From assembly GCA_009829735.1 (NCBI GenBank), contig CM020618.1, positions 17,345,346 to 17,409,345 of the forward strand: 64,000 nucleotides of DNA, in the 5' to 3' direction. Position numbers and translations under genes: made by a program. The notes below the pieces were generated by a model. The model saw only the letters and a program-made list of their open reading frames with translations. It was not told the DNA's origin and did not search any database. Of this stretch, positions 9,515-20,638 are shown one piece after another; the stretch's first letter is position 1, and each line of letters begins with the position of its first letter. This DNA comes from Pyropia yezoensis (Eukaryota; Rhodophyta; Bangiophyceae; Bangiales; Bangiaceae).

Positions 9515-11252
9515 ATGGAGCCTCCACCCGTGACGACCTATGCACAACTGGTGCTGGGCCCGCCCGGCAGCGGCAAGACCACCTACTGCAAGGGCATGGC
9601 CGAGTACCTGCGGGGGCTCGGGCGGTATGTGTCAGGCAGCTGGGTTGGCGACCGTGCGATGGGGCGGAGCGGAGTATATGAGGGGTGGGGCCGCGTTTCA
9701 ATTGACGGGGGGCGGTGCAGTGGGCAGTGTACTGGCTTCGAGGAAGGGGGATAGGGGAGGAGTTGAAAGGGAAGTCGCTTGGGTGATGTTGTGTCAGGGA
9801 CGCAAGCTGACGGACACCCCATCATCAATGCCGTGCCCCGGGACCGCTGTGTACGGCAATTCTACTCTGCCTGCGTTACCCGCGCTCCTGGCCCTTGTCA
9901 TGTGGCTCCTCTCCCCCTCGTCCCCCCCCCCTCAGGGATGTAGCCATCATCAACCTAGACCCCGCGGCGCCGTCCACCCCGTACGACGCCACCATTGATG
10001 TGGCCGCGCTTGTCACCACCCCCGCCGTAGCAGCCACCCACGGTCTGGGCCCCAACGGGGCGCTCATCTATGCCTTTGAGTACCTGGCCGCCAACACAGA
10101 CTGGCTGGTGGCCGCCCTTCGCCCCCACCGGGGAAAATACTGGTTGTTCGACATGCCGGGGCAGGTGGAGCTGTCCACCCATAACGATGCCATTCGAGGG
10201 CTTCTGTCCGCCTTGACACGGGGAGGGGGGGTGCGGCTGGCGGCGGTCAACTTGGTGGATGCTGCTCATTGTGCGGATGTGGGCAAGTGGGTGGCGGCCC
10301 TGCTCGTGTCTATCACCGTAATGTTCCAAGTAGAGCTGCCGATTGTTAATGTGCTGTCCAAGGTGGACCTGGTCGAGGCGTATGGGGGGCTGGGTACGTA
10401 TGGGGTGCTCTGGTGGGACGCATGGGCGTGCTCTGGCGAGACGTGTGGGCGTGCTCTGGCGAGACGTGTGGGCGTGCTCTGGCGGGATGAGTGGGCGAGC
10501 TCTGGCGGGACGAGCGGGCGGGGCTCGCTCCGAGCGGGTGCACTGGCGCTGGCGACTGTGGCTACGTGTCTTGCGAATGGGCTGCGAGCTCCGCTGCCTG
10601 CCCGTCGCTCGTGCGTGGGCACGCGCCCTGTGGAGCCTTCTGTGTGAGTGCAGGTTTGGTGCTGACCACTGCCCGATTGCCCTGGTGTGCCCCTGTGCGG
10701 TCTCCGTGCTGGCCGTTCCCTCCCCACATGGAGTGTTTGGACATCGTCTTGTCCCACAGAGAACATTGAACAGTATGCCGAGGGCATGGACCTGGAGTAC
10801 TTGGTCGGCGCCCTCGACGATGATCCACGGTTGACCAAGTACGCAGCGCTGAACCGTGCGCTAGTGGGACTCGTGGATGACTATTCCCACGTGCGCTTTC
10901 AAACGCTGAGCATCACGGTACGTGACGCGCGCAGGTGCAGGCGTGCCTTCTCTGTGGGACCCGTTTGTCGTGCTCTTTTTGCTGTCACTGGGCAGCCCCA
11001 TCGTCTCGTGGGTTTCTGTCTGCTGCGTTTGTGGGATGTGTGTGCCATGGTATCCCATTAACCTCTACCAGCGCTCTCCTTGTGCTCCTCGCTGGCATGT
11101 TCCTTGCTATCCTCTTGGTGGGTGGCGCTCGTCGTGGTCTGGCGCAGTCGCAAGAGAGCGTTGGCGCGTTGGTTAAGGTGGTGGACAAGGCCAACGGGTA
11201 TATGTTTTCCGAGATGGACGCCGCGGGCCTGATGGCCGCGCGGGTGCCATGA
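9515..11252 (+). CDS. GPN2: GPN-loop GTPase 2
   Basis: This small GTPase of the GPN family is known elsewhere for assembly and nuclear import of RNA polymerase II. Four exons are supported by GT-AG sites and unbroken phase: 9515-9624, 9936-10393, 10760-10917 and 11148-11252, giving 276 residues. The start ATG gives [20 protein letters not shown]. Visible motifs are the P-loop GPPGSGKTT, the switch segment NLDPA, the family-defining GPN tripeptide ([10 protein letters not shown]), the G3-like DMPGQVEL and the G4-like LSKVDLVE. The last exon has the conserved VDKANGY. It is slightly shorter than animal GPN2 (about 310), lacking the C-terminal tail. Intron 2 contains a minisatellite. Confidence 0.93.
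10404..10518 (+). repeat. 23-bp minisatellite in GPN2 intron 2
   Basis: About five copies of a 23-bp unit (GCGTGCTCTGGCGAGACGTG plus TGG, with variants) lie just inside the donor end of the second GPN2 intron. Two neighbouring copies are identical. Confidence 0.75.
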
Positions 11253-11436
11253 CAGACGCACCATTTTCTTGGTGCGGCGGCGGCGGGTCATGGCCTCCCA
11301 ACCGTGCGGCTCTTGCCGTCGCTTCCCCTTATCTACTCTCGCGCTTTTCCGCGGCCTTTTTGCTCCACATGCCAGAGGGCCTCTGCTGGTTGCCCGCAGC
11401 AGCAGAGGGCGGGATAGTTTGGAGCCCCGGTGTCGC

Positions 11437-11468
11437 CCAGCTGGGCAGGACGTGTCCTACCCAGCTGG
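11437..11468. repeat. 15-bp inverted repeat downstream of GPN2
   Basis: CCAGCTGGGCAGGAC and GTCCTACCCAGCTGG are separated by only GT and pair with a single mismatch. The hairpin lies 185 bp past the GPN2 stop, so it may be in its 3' UTR, or it may be a cruciform-prone palindrome. Each arm also contains the palindrome CCAGCTGG. Confidence 0.55.
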
Positions 11469-11763
11469 CTCGACGGGCGATGCTTGTCAGCATGTAGAGG
11501 CACACCGTCGAGATGCAGCGCTGTGGTGGTAGGTAAGTAGGGTCTTGTGTAAAGTGTCGTGTGATCCGTGCATAACTCCACTTCTGCTGTCAGTACCGAC
11601 TCGGGCCGTGACGAAGACTTAGTGCGCTGTGTCGCGGACGCATGGCCAACATCGTGTTGCTAGGGACGCTCCTGCCTCCTCGCGGACGCAGCCGTGCCGC
11701 CGCTTTACCACCCTACCCCCCCTCACGTCGTCTCCCCCCGCTCGCCCACCGCCCCCTATAGCG

Positions 11764-12570
11764 ATGCCGGCTGTCTCATCACCCCCCACGGGTGAGGAGC
11801 CCTCAAGTGCTGCATCTCCCTCGACGTCGGCGGCCCCTGTGGCGGCTACCCCCTGTAGCGAGGAACCCCCCACCCCCGCCGTTCTACCGGACGCCCTCTA
11901 CGATGCGCATACGGTAAAGCGGGCACTGGACGATGAGCTCATCGTGCTGCTGGAGGGCAGTGGCTACGTGGAGCGGACGGGCCCCATCGACGTCAAGCTG
12001 GTGCTCGCCTGTATCGCGATTGGCGCCTCCCTCTACTCGCACCTAGCACCGGGCAGCTACCCAGAGACGCGGCCCTTTCTGCTTGCGTGCGTGGCTGTTT
12101 ACGTGGCAGCGGTGGTGGCCATCCTAGCCATCGGGTTCATTGTCGAGCGCGACTCCTTTTTCTGCGCCGTCCCGGCGGTGCGTCCGCGGCGGCCGGCTGG
12201 CAGCGGCGGCCGCCGGCGGGGCAAGAAGGGCGGCGCTGCCGCTGCTGCCGCCGCTGGCGGCGGCGCATCGCCGCCCGGCGCGAGTGGCCTGCCCGCCCCC
12301 CTCCCCGGTGGCGTCTACGCCACGTCGGTGGTGGGCAAGGCCGCGCCGGGGGTGCCGGTGGCGGGCGGTGGGGTGCCGCCGCCCGCGTCGTCGTCGTGCC
12401 GTAGCATGTACTGCCTGACGCTCCGCACTGTCGGGCGCTCTGCGGGTGTCGCTTCGTTGCAGCGGCCGTACGAGGAGTACTTTACGGACGAGGGGGTGCT
12501 GCTGGAGACGCGCTTTGCGGCGGACGTGGCGGAGGTGCTGCGGGCACTCAAGGGAAAAAAGCGGCAGTAG
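11764..12570 (+). CDS. SPCS2: signal peptidase complex subunit 2 (SPC25)
   Basis: This is a non-catalytic membrane subunit of the ER signal peptidase complex. The ATG at 11764 is the first in the frame and follows a stop-rich leader. After an acidic/Pro-rich head comes the family block ALYDAHTVKRALDDELIVLL, then IDVKL and two transmembrane helices (about residues 78-95 and 105-126) with the short luminal turn PGSYPETRPF between them, as in SPCS2 homologues. A Gly/Ala/Arg-rich insert (about 135-215) is lineage-specific. The C-terminal YCLTLRT...PYEEYFTDEGVLLE matches the cytosolic end of the family. Length (268) is a little above the usual 180-230 because of the insert. No intron is needed. 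Confidence 0.88.
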   Translation: MPAVSSPPTGEEPSSAASPSTSAAPVAATPCSEEPPTPAVLPDALYDAHTVKRALDDELIVLLEGSGYVERTGPIDVKLVLACIAIGASLYSHLAPGSYPETRPFLLACVAVYVAAVVAILAIGFIVERDSFFCAVPAVRPRRPAGSGGRRRGKKGGAAAAAAAGGGASPPGASGLPAPLPGGVYATSVVGKAAPGVPVAGGGVPPPASSSCRSMYCLTLRTVGRSAGVASLQRPYEEYFTDEGVLLETRFAADVAEVLRALKGKKRQ

Positions 12571-15117
12571 GTTGGGGGGGCAAGGGGGGGGGGGGAAGAG
12601 GTCTTGGCGTCGCTGCCGCGCTCGCGCCTTGGTCGTCGAGGCGTCCGCCGCCACGTTTGACGAGACGTTTGCCTTGACTGGTCCTCCGCACCGCTGCGGA
12701 CACTCGACCAAAAAAAGGTATTGTCATGCTCAAGAGGCATCAGGAAGGACACCTTGAGTCATGTGATCATGTCAATCTCCCTTTTACCGCGCGCCGCTCG
12801 ACGGTCGCCTCTCGCGCCGGGCCGCCGTCACCGCGGGACCACCTTGTGCACCTCCCCGTGTCTCGCCCCCTTCCTCGCCACGGCCTCGTCCTGGGTCCCG
12901 CTGCTGGGTCGGCAGCCCGCTTGTCCGAGTTCCTCCAATCGCTTCCCCCCCGGCGCTGCAGCGACCATGGTAGCCGTGGTGCTCGCTCGCCCACCCCCTC
13001 CGAGCGCCCCCACGCGAGCCACCAGTGCGCGGGTCCGTCGCCGCCAACCCGCCACCGGTGACTTGGCCCTGGCCCTCACGCTTGCTGCTTGGCCGTCACC
13101 CGCACCACCCCCCTCTCCCAATTCAAGGTTGACAGTCAACCTCCCAGAGCGGGCGCGCCCGTCCGTCCCCAGTGTCGGCCCCGCCAGTGACGCCGGCGCC
13201 CACTGCCCCCGCCCCTCCCCTACCCCCCTCTGCCCTCGTGGCGCTGAGGACCCCCGGCAGCGGCGTGGTGCAGCCAGCCCGAGCCAGCGAGGATGCCGAG
13301 CACCGCTGGCGACGGCCGCCGCCGGGACCATCAGATGCGGAAGGAGGTGGCAAACCAAAAGGGGAGGGAGAGTGCTGCTGCTGCTGGCATAGACAGGGAG
13401 GGGGAGGCGAGTGCAGCTGCTGCTGGCGTACACCAAGCGGGGGGTCTGGAAGGCTGGCCGTGTGGGCGGTACAGAGGGTGCGGGTAACGCGAGCGCGTGC
13501 GAGCGCGTGCCCTTTGGCAGATGGGGAGCTGGTAGACGCTACGGGCGCTGCCCCCCCCACAGCCGTGGCTGGGACGTGGCCGGTCGGCCCGCGCCTGATG
13601 CTCGCCCGCCGCCCCTGCCGCCGTCCCTCGCCCGCCGCCGCGGGCCAGCCGCAGCCTCTTGCCGAGTGGGGGAACATCCCGCGCCCTTTCCGTCCTTTGC
13701 CCTCCCTTGTCCCCCGCCCGCCTCTTCCCCCGCTCCTCTACGCCCCTCGCCCCAGCGCCTTCCCAGCCAGTCGTGGCCCTTTCCACTGCGGCCACCCCCG
13801 CCACCAGTCGTCGCCACACGGACGCAAATGCCACTGCCGGCTGGCAACGTCCTCCGAGGCGCGTGCTTCCATCCCCTCCGCCCCCCCGGACGCAAGCGGA
13901 CGACCGTCCCTTCCGTTCATACACTGATGGTCGAGCGGTTCACGCTGCCGCGTAGCAACGCCGGCGGTGGCGCCTATTCCCGCCCTTGCATCAACGTCGC
14001 TGCCAGTCCAAACACCTCTCCAGCGACACCCCGCCAGCGGTGGAGGCTGCTGGGGTGGCGGCGGCGGCGGTGGCGGCAGCGGCGGATGCGCCGACGGCCG
14101 CAACGGCGCCAGCGCTGGGAGGAGCACCCGCCCGGGCCGCCGCAGCCGTGGCGGCATCGCCTAGCGGTTGCGATCAGGCCGCTGCGTGCCCGTCCCACCC
14201 TCAGCCCCTCACCCCGCCATGCGCATCCTCCTCGTCCCCGGACCATTTCCCACTCCGGCCTTTGGTATTTTCCCCGTGGCCAAAGGCGGGCGTCGGCGGC
14301 GGCGGTGGGTGCACAACGATGACTGGGATGGGGAAAGGGTGGGGAGGTTGTGCTTCCCTCACAGCCCACGTCCTCTTGGTGCTCCTCTCCTTGACCACAC
14401 CGGCTCTCCGCGGGCCGGTGGAGTCGGGGGAGCGGGGGAAAGTGCATCTCCATGGAGCGCCACCGCCCTCCACGTGAGATCTCCGGGGTTCTTTGTCTCA
14501 TTGGGACGACATCCCTCTCCCTACCTATCCTACGCACCCGAGTCCGATGGCGACCCGATTGCGACCGGAGCTCGCGGGGCCCCCGAGTCGGTTGTGGATC
14601 CAACAGTGTCATGTTGGTTGCCTCCCACGGGTCGTACATATGTCTATGGCCCAGTGCACGGTCGTGCGCCCTCGCTGGGGTCCTTGTCCTTTTTGATGGA
14701 AGTATCCATACATACGCCAATGGGATCCAGGACAAGGGGAGTGGGCGCGCCCCTACTGGTGCCTAAGGTGCCTCTGGTGGGGCTCATCCCCACCTGCCGT
14801 GGCACGGGGCCTCACCTCCACATGTCGTGGCACGGGGCGGTTCTGCATGCCGCCGTGGGCCGAGGGGCCGGCACGGTGAGTCAAGCAATCCCGACCCTCC
14901 CAAAACCAGCGTACAAGAGTGGGAGGAGGGGGGGGCGGAGTGGGAGAGCGCGGCCTGCGCCGTCTACTTGCCAACAACAGCACAAGGTGTGCAGGCCGAC
15001 CTCCCACCTCAGCTTCGACCCCGCGCTCTCGCCCCGCCCCCGCCCCACCGCGCCCACCACCCGCCACCGGTAGTGCCGCTGGCCTGCCTTCGGCGTCGGT
15101 GGTTGCGCCGCCGCACA
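12571..15117. other. GC-rich intergenic DNA, no supported gene
   Basis: Several long open frames occur on both strands, but their translations are Pro/Arg/Ala-rich and change with frame, as expected from base composition. No family motif was seen. The end of the stretch must hold the promoter of the hydrolase gene. Confidence 0.5.
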
Positions 15118-16230
15118 ATGACCGCCGCGGCGCTCGTGGGGGTGCTGCTGCTGCTCGTCGCCCTCCTGGGTGGCACCCCCACCTCTGCCACCGCCGCCGC
15201 CGAACCAGTGTCGTACGCCCAAACGCGGCATACGCGCCCCTCGATCGGGCGCCACCCCTTCCTGTCCCGCCTCCAGCTCGGGGCGCTCCTCGCCAACACC
15301 ACCCCCCAGGTCGACCCATTTGGGGGCTTGCCGCCCGGCGACCTCCCGCCCCCCACCCCCGCCGCGTGTGGCCGCCGCCTGGCCGGCACCGCCCACACGG
15401 TGTTGTGCGGGGCGGCACCGCCGCTGGGCGGCATTGTGCTGGTGCCTCCCCGGCGGGCGACCGCGTCGGTGGTCTTCCTCCACGGCTACACCAACACGCC
15501 GGCGGTGTACCTGACGCTGCTGCGGGCGCTGCTGTCGTCGGCGCCAGACGCGTGGGCGTCCACCCGGTGGGTGGTGCCGTTTGCGCCGCGGGTGCCCGTG
15601 CAGCTGTTCGACTCGCCCGTGCGGGGGCCGTACGCGTGGTTTGACCCGACCCCGAGCCTGACGGGCAGCCTCGCAGACCTTTTGGGGGGCGCCACGCCAG
15701 ACGCTCCCGCCGTGGAGCGAGGCCTGCTCGCCGCCACCGAGGATGTGGACCGCCTGGGCCTCTTCTTCTCCACCCGTCGGGTGGAGGCGCTGATCGCCGC
15801 CGAGCACCGGGTGCTCGGCGGCGGCCGCGGCCGCGGCCGGGGCCCGCCCCCCGCCGGGCGGGTCGTGCTGCTGGGCCACAGCCTCGGCGGCGCCATGGCC
15901 GCCCACGTGGCGCTGCAGTCGCGCGCCCGCCTCACCGCCGTTGTGTCGCTGCAGGGCTTTGTCCCCGACGCCCGCCGGCTGGCGCGCGTGCCCGGCACGT
16001 ACGAGGACCACCACCGGCGGGGGTACCCGGTGGAGCTGGTGGCGGGCGCCGAGGACGCGACGGCGCCGCCGCCGCTGATCGCCGCGTCCGCCGCGATTGT
16101 GCGGCGACTGCTGCGGGGGGTGGCGCGGGTGCGGTACACAGCCCTCCCGCGGGTGACGCACTGGAGCTTCTTCTTCCAGAGGGCCGACGCCGACGCGGTC
16201 GTTGGGGTGCTGCTGCGCTACTTGGGGTGA
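15118..16230 (+). CDS. secreted alpha/beta hydrolase, lysophospholipase/carboxylesterase type
   Basis: The 370-residue protein begins with a clear signal peptide (MTAAALVGVLLLLVALLGGT, cleavage probably after ATAAA), so it enters the secretory pathway. The mature part has an alpha/beta-hydrolase core: oxyanion strand VVFLHGYTNTP, nucleophile elbow GHSLGG (Ser about 255), acid in AGAEDATAP (about 312) and the catalytic His in VTHWSF (about 346). A full triad is therefore present. The order and spacing fit the phospholipase/carboxylesterase (Abhydrolase_2-like) group that cleaves acyl esters or lysophospholipids; the substrate is unknown. The frame is open further upstream, but without an ATG that would keep the signal peptide at the N-terminus. 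Confidence 0.82.
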   Translation: MTAAALVGVLLLLVALLGGTPTSATAAAEPVSYAQTRHTRPSIGRHPFLSRLQLGALLANTTPQVDPFGGLPPGDLPPPTPAACGRRLAGTAHTVLCGAAPPLGGIVLVPPRRATASVVFLHGYTNTPAVYLTLLRALLSSAPDAWASTRWVVPFAPRVPVQLFDSPVRGPYAWFDPTPSLTGSLADLLGGATPDAPAVERGLLAATEDVDRLGLFFSTRRVEALIAAEHRVLGGGRGRGRGPPPAGRVVLLGHSLGGAMAAHVALQSRARLTAVVSLQGFVPDARRLARVPGTYEDHHRRGYPVELVAGAEDATAPPPLIAASAAIVRRLLRGVARVRYTALPRVTHWSFFFQRADADAVVGVLLRYLG

Positions 16231-18519
16231 GCCGGCAGGGCGACTGCGGGGGGGGTAGCTTCCCCGCGTCGTCCTTTCCCCCCCCCCGCTCTTTGGCCGT
16301 GTCGATGCGCGGTTGCTTTGGTGGGCGAAAGAAAGGGGTGCAGCGGGGGCAAGGAGACGCCAGAGGGCGGACAGGGGCGCTCCCAGGAAGAAAGAGCCCC
16401 CCACCCGCGTGGACAGAAGCGACTGCATGATGGAAGAGCAGGAGGAAGAACCCTCCTGCTATTATCTTTGGGGCTGCTTCCATGGACGTCCCCCCCACAC
16501 CCCACTGCTGGGCACAGCTCCATTCGAGGCGTCCTCGCCACGCGGTCAAAGCAGAGCGCCCCTCCCCCTCTGCCCCGGGAAGGCCACTCGCACCACCATG
16601 CGCACCAGCGTGTCCCCTCTCGAGCACTCGTGGGGAGGACGGCGTCCCTCTCGGGCGCGCGGTAAAGAGACAACCGAGGGGACCACGCCAGGACACGCGA
16701 GACAGCCAAACCAAATGGTACGGACGTCTGTCTTTTTTTTCTGTCCCCCTGCATGATCAACACTTGAAAGATGCATGCAAAACGGTGCCCCGATCCAGAG
16801 CCCATGGTCGCACCACAGACGGCCTCTGATTGGTCCAATCCCCACACACGGTCGCAGCCACGATGGTCCTCGATCCGCCCCCACTCTCACCGCCCGCCCA
16901 TCCACCCACGGCACGACGGCGGGCGCGCGCCCACTGCGCGCGCGCGCGCTCGCCGTGGCCCCCCCGCCCGGTGGTGGTTGTCAGCCCGACAAGTGGCCCG
17001 CGTGGGCGCTCACCCCCCTCCCCCCCCCCCCCCCCCCCCCCCCCCGCCCCCGGGGGTGTTGGCGCGCGCGGGGACTTCTGCGGCTCCCGCGCTGGCGCGC
17101 CACGACAAGGACCACAGCAAGCGCGCCTCCCACCCGCCGCGCCCCCGCCCGCCCCTCCCCCCCCCGCGCCCGCAGCAGTGGCGCAGTGGGATCGCGCGCG
17201 GGAAGCTCATCCTGCATGCAACACCTTGGTCCCCCCCCCCCCCCCCCCCCCCGCCCCCCCCAAAACCTGGCAAGGGCGCGGGAGCGCGCGTGGGCCCCCA
17301 CAGCGGGGGGAGAGGAATGGACGGCCAGCCGCCGCCACGCCACGGGGGCGGGGGAAAAAAAAAGTGCGCCAAATCCGCCATTCCCCCCCCGCAGGCCGCC
17401 CTCACGCCCGAGACCGTCACGGTGGGGGAGGCGCGGGGGGGGGGGGAGCTGGCATTGCCGATTTCCTGCTGCGCGCGCGCGGGCTTGGGCCGGAGGAGAG
17501 CGGCGGCGTGGCGGGGGCGCGGAGGGCGGGGCGGGGGGGGGGGGGGGGGGGGCCTCGCCCGCAGCATGGGCTGGCGTAGAGGCCGGCCAGCCGGCAGCCC
17601 AGGCAGACGCGGGGTGGGGGGGGGGCCCCGTCGGCTGCAGCCTGGTTGGGCGAGGGCGCACACACCCCCGCCCCCCCCCCACCCCTGCTGGGCATAGGCT
17701 CCAGGCCGCCTGGCTGGGGGGGGGGGGGGTGGTGCGTCTGGGCCCCCCCAGGGGCCGCTTGACTCTGCCCCGACAGCGGCGGCCGGGGAAACAAAAAAAG
17801 GGGCATATAGCCGCCACGCCCCCCGCCAGCCGCCCGCCACCCCCGCGCGACAGGTTCCTGCTCTTCTCCCCCCCCCCCTGCCGCCACCCAGTGCCACCGA
17901 CACCCCCCGCACGCTGTCGCCGTCGTTGTAGCCGACGCGCTCGTCGTGCCCGCCGTTGCCCTCTGTACGTTGGGCGCCAGGCCTTTGCGGGGGGGGGGGG
18001 GGGGGGGGGGCCGCCGCGGGGGGGGGTTGCGCGGCGAATTTGGGCCATTTGGGGGGGGGGGGGGGAGTGGGGCGGGCACGCACGCCCGCACGCACGCGCG
18101 CGCGCGCGCGCGGCCGCCGCCGCCGGGGCGGGCCTCTCTGGCTTGTGGAGGGGGGGGGGGGAAGGTGGAGGGAGGGGGGGGTGGGGGGGGGGGGTTGGGG
18201 GGACCGTGCTGCTCCGCCGCAGTTGCTGGTGTGGCGGGCGCGCCGTGGGGCCAGGCGCCACGCAAGCGCTGGCGGGCGTGCGTGCTGCCGCCGACGGCCG
18301 TTTTTCTAACCGGTCCCCCCCTTTTTTTTCTTGGTCCTCCCCGCGTACCTGCCGCTGCTCTTGTCCACCTCCACGCGGTCTGCTTGATCGTTTGCTGTCC
18401 CCGCTTGGCCCTCTTCCTCTCCCTGGGCGCCTGCGCTTGCAGCCGCCGCTCCAGCCTTTGGCTGCCCCCCGGCCCTGCCACCCCCCCCCCGCCCCCCCTC
18501 CCCCGCAGCGTCAGCCGCG
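16231..18519. repeat. tract of poly-C, then poly-G runs upstream of histone H1
   Basis: C runs dominate the left half (about 17018-17045, 17231-17252) and G runs the right half (about 17530-17551, 17989-18010, 18051-18066, 18150-18205). Nearby are CG dinucleotide strings (16935-16950, 18090-18112) and short A runs. Long open frames here are compositional. The G runs could form G-quadruplexes on the plus strand close to the H1 promoter. A poly-pyrimidine/CCCCGCAG stretch just before the H1 ATG could be the acceptor of a 5' UTR intron. Confidence 0.6.
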
Positions 18520-19344
18520 ATGGCCTCCAAAGTGGCCAAGGCCCCGTCGGCCAAGAAGACCCACCCCACCTACTCGGTCATGTCGGCTGAGGCGGTCAAG
18601 GCGCTAAAGGAGCGGTCGGGCAGCAGCCTGCCGGCGCTCACCAAGTACATCACCACCACCTACTCGATTGACGTGAACAAGCACGCGCTGAACAAGGCGC
18701 TGCGGGACAGCGTCAGCGACGGGAAGCTCATCAAGGTGAAGGCTTCGTACAAGCTGCCTGCGGCTGCCGCCAAGGAGGCACCCAAGAAGAAGAAGAAGGC
18801 CGCGCCCGCGGCGGCTGCCGCGGCGGCGCCCAAGGTATGTTGGCTTGGTGTCTGTCGTGCGGTGTGGGGGGTGGGGTGGGCTGGTGAGGGCACCCCGTGC
18901 GCACGGCGTGGTTGTGGGGCCATGTGCGCCTCCTCTTCATGGCATGGTGTCATACGAGGGTGGGGTGCCGGGTGACTTGATGCGCTGTGGGTGGTCCGTC
19001 GCTGTACCTTGCTGTGGGGCCCTGTGGTGTACGTGCCCTTTTTCCTGGCGAGTGACCGCCGTCGCTGCCGAGCTTTTTCTTATTCGCTTCCCTCTCGCCG
19101 TCCTCTTGCTTGGTATCTCGGCTGTGCCTTCTTCTGTTCTTTTGGATGTTTCTGCTTCCTCCTGCTACAGAAAAAGACGGTCAAGAAGGCGGCGCCTGCG
19201 GCGGCCAAGCCGAAGAAGGCTGCGGCGACCAAGGCCAAGACGCCCACCAAGAAGGCAGCTGCCGCGACAGGACCGAAGAAGGTGATTGCTAAGAAGGCAA
19301 AGGCTACCACCAAGTCGCCCAAGAAGGCCAAGAGCAGCAAGTAA
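18520..19344 (+). CDS. linker histone H1
   Basis: Two exons, 18520-18834 and 19171-19344, joined in phase 0 by a 336-bp GT-AG intron, give a 162-residue protein. Residues about 15-85 form the winged-helix H15 globular domain (HPTYSVMSAEAVKALKERSG, SLPALTKYI, ALNKALRDSVSDGKLIKVKA, SYKLP). The rest is a Lys/Ala/Pro tail (KKAAPAAAKPKKAA, SPKKAKSSK), typical of H1 and needed for binding linker DNA. It compacts chromatin in the nucleus. Split H1 genes are usually of the polyadenylated, replication-independent type, and no histone 3' stem-loop was seen after the stop. The start gives MASKVAKAPSAKK. Confidence 0.95.
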
Positions 19345-20398
19345 GCTGTGCGCCTGTGCGTGGGGGTCTCCTCGCTTGCTTCCCTGCAGCGGGGTCAATG
19401 CAGCGCTACCACCACGCGTCCGCTACGGGTTGCGGTACTTCCTCTCTCTTGGCTGTGCAATGGGGTTTGCGGTGGCACTCATTGTCGGACCCCGTTGGTA
19501 CCAGCGGGTGTCCGTGCTCCGTGCGCTGTGGGCTACGGGGTGTGGGTGTCTTCTTTTTCTTGCGGTTGCGTTGACGTGGTGCGCTTTGTGCGCGCGTGCT
19601 TGTATCGTCTGTGTGTGTGTGTGCTTGTGTGTGTTTTAAGGGTGTTGCTGCCGTGGTGTGCACGCCGCCTGTCTGGTGTATGTTTTGTGTGCGTGTGCTT
19701 TGGGTGTGGGGGGGGGTGGCTTGCTGCCATGCGCAGGCAAGTGTTGGTCTCCTGTGGTGTCCCTTGTCGCCGGGGACGGTAGGTCGCCGGTGATGTACTT
19801 CGTCGCGGCGTCGTTCCTGGCTTGTCGAGGCTACACTGGCGGCTGCCGCCTCCGCTTGCATCTGACACCGCAGGACAGGGGACCGATTGTTGCCCGGCTT
19901 TTGTGTGTGCGTATCATCGGAGAGTATGATAAAGAACAAGATATACGTGCTCAATCACGCTGGCCAGGGCTTCTGGGCGATGACTCCCCTCTTGCTTGCT
20001 ACAGCACCTGGTTCTGAAGACATGGGTCTGGAGCGTGGCCTCCTGTCGGTAGCCGTTTCATCTGGCCGTTGCAGAGGCCGTTTTCTGTTCTCTTTCTTTC
20101 CCTGTTGCAAGGTCTTGCGTATCCACGCGGCAGTGAGAGCGGGACTGAGCACCAGCGGCTCAGCGACGCCCAAGAATAGTCTTGTCTCTTGGCTGCGTGA
20201 GGCGGTCCACGACGAACGTCGACAGGTAGAAGAGATACCGGCTGCGATTGTGGTGCCGCGGCGTGCGATACAGCTGGTTCGCAAATGGGTGGTGGCGGTC
20301 GAGGGTGGCTCATGGCGCTGTGGGCTGTCGAGGACGCGCCAGCAACCGTGGGGGTGCAACCAAGACCTGCCCTTCCCTCGCGTGACCCAAGCGAGGTG
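19345..20398. other. intergenic DNA between H1 and the hAT remnant
   Basis: The 3' UTR of H1 lies here. A GT-rich stretch (19605-19635) is the only simple repeat. An open frame at 19887-20402 has no recognisable motif and I do not call it. Confidence 0.4.
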
Positions 20399-20455
20399 TT
20401 AAGTTATTTCAATTTGATTACAATCACGTTGATTTTAATTGATTAAATAACTTAA
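20399..20455. repeat. AT-rich 11-bp inverted repeat
   Basis: TTAAGTTATTT (20399-20409) and AAATAACTTAA (20445-20455) are exact complements around 35 AT-rich bases, an island in otherwise GC-rich DNA. It lies 184 bp upstream of the hAT ATG. It may be a small element, an insertion scar or part of a promoter. Confidence 0.55.
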
Positions 20456-20490
20456 ATTCACACCTGTTTGTAATCACTTAGATCTTCGCA

Positions 20491-20502
20491 CAGTGGCCCC
20501 CC
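20491..20502 (+). other. possible left terminal repeat of the hAT element
   Basis: CAGTGGCCCCCC starts 148 bp before the transposase ATG. Many hAT termini begin CAGTGG or CAGNG. The right end has been lost, so neither the inverted copy nor the 8-bp target duplication can be checked. Confidence 0.25.
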
Positions 20503-20638
20503 CAGGAGTGCCTCAGACGTGCGTCTATCTGTGGATTCGCGCCATCTCTGACACGCTGGCCGCCGTCGTTGCTGACGTTGGCAGACTGCGGGCGTGTCAA
20601 CCCTCCCCTCCCACGTCCCCTGACGTCGCCGCGCCACG

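Noticed and set aside
13172-14322. Plus-strand frames between SPCS2 and the hydrolase
   Set aside because: Pro/Arg/Ser-rich and overlapping in several frames on both strands. No conserved segment.
14881-16428. 515-codon minus-strand frame opposite the hydrolase
   Set aside because: Antisense shadow; His/Arg/Gly-rich with no domain, while the plus strand has a full catalytic triad and signal peptide.
16775-18607. 610-codon plus-strand frame covering the poly-C/poly-G tract and the H1 start
   Set aside because: Composition-driven Pro/Arg/Gly translation with no motif, and it overlaps the H1 globular domain in the wrong frame.
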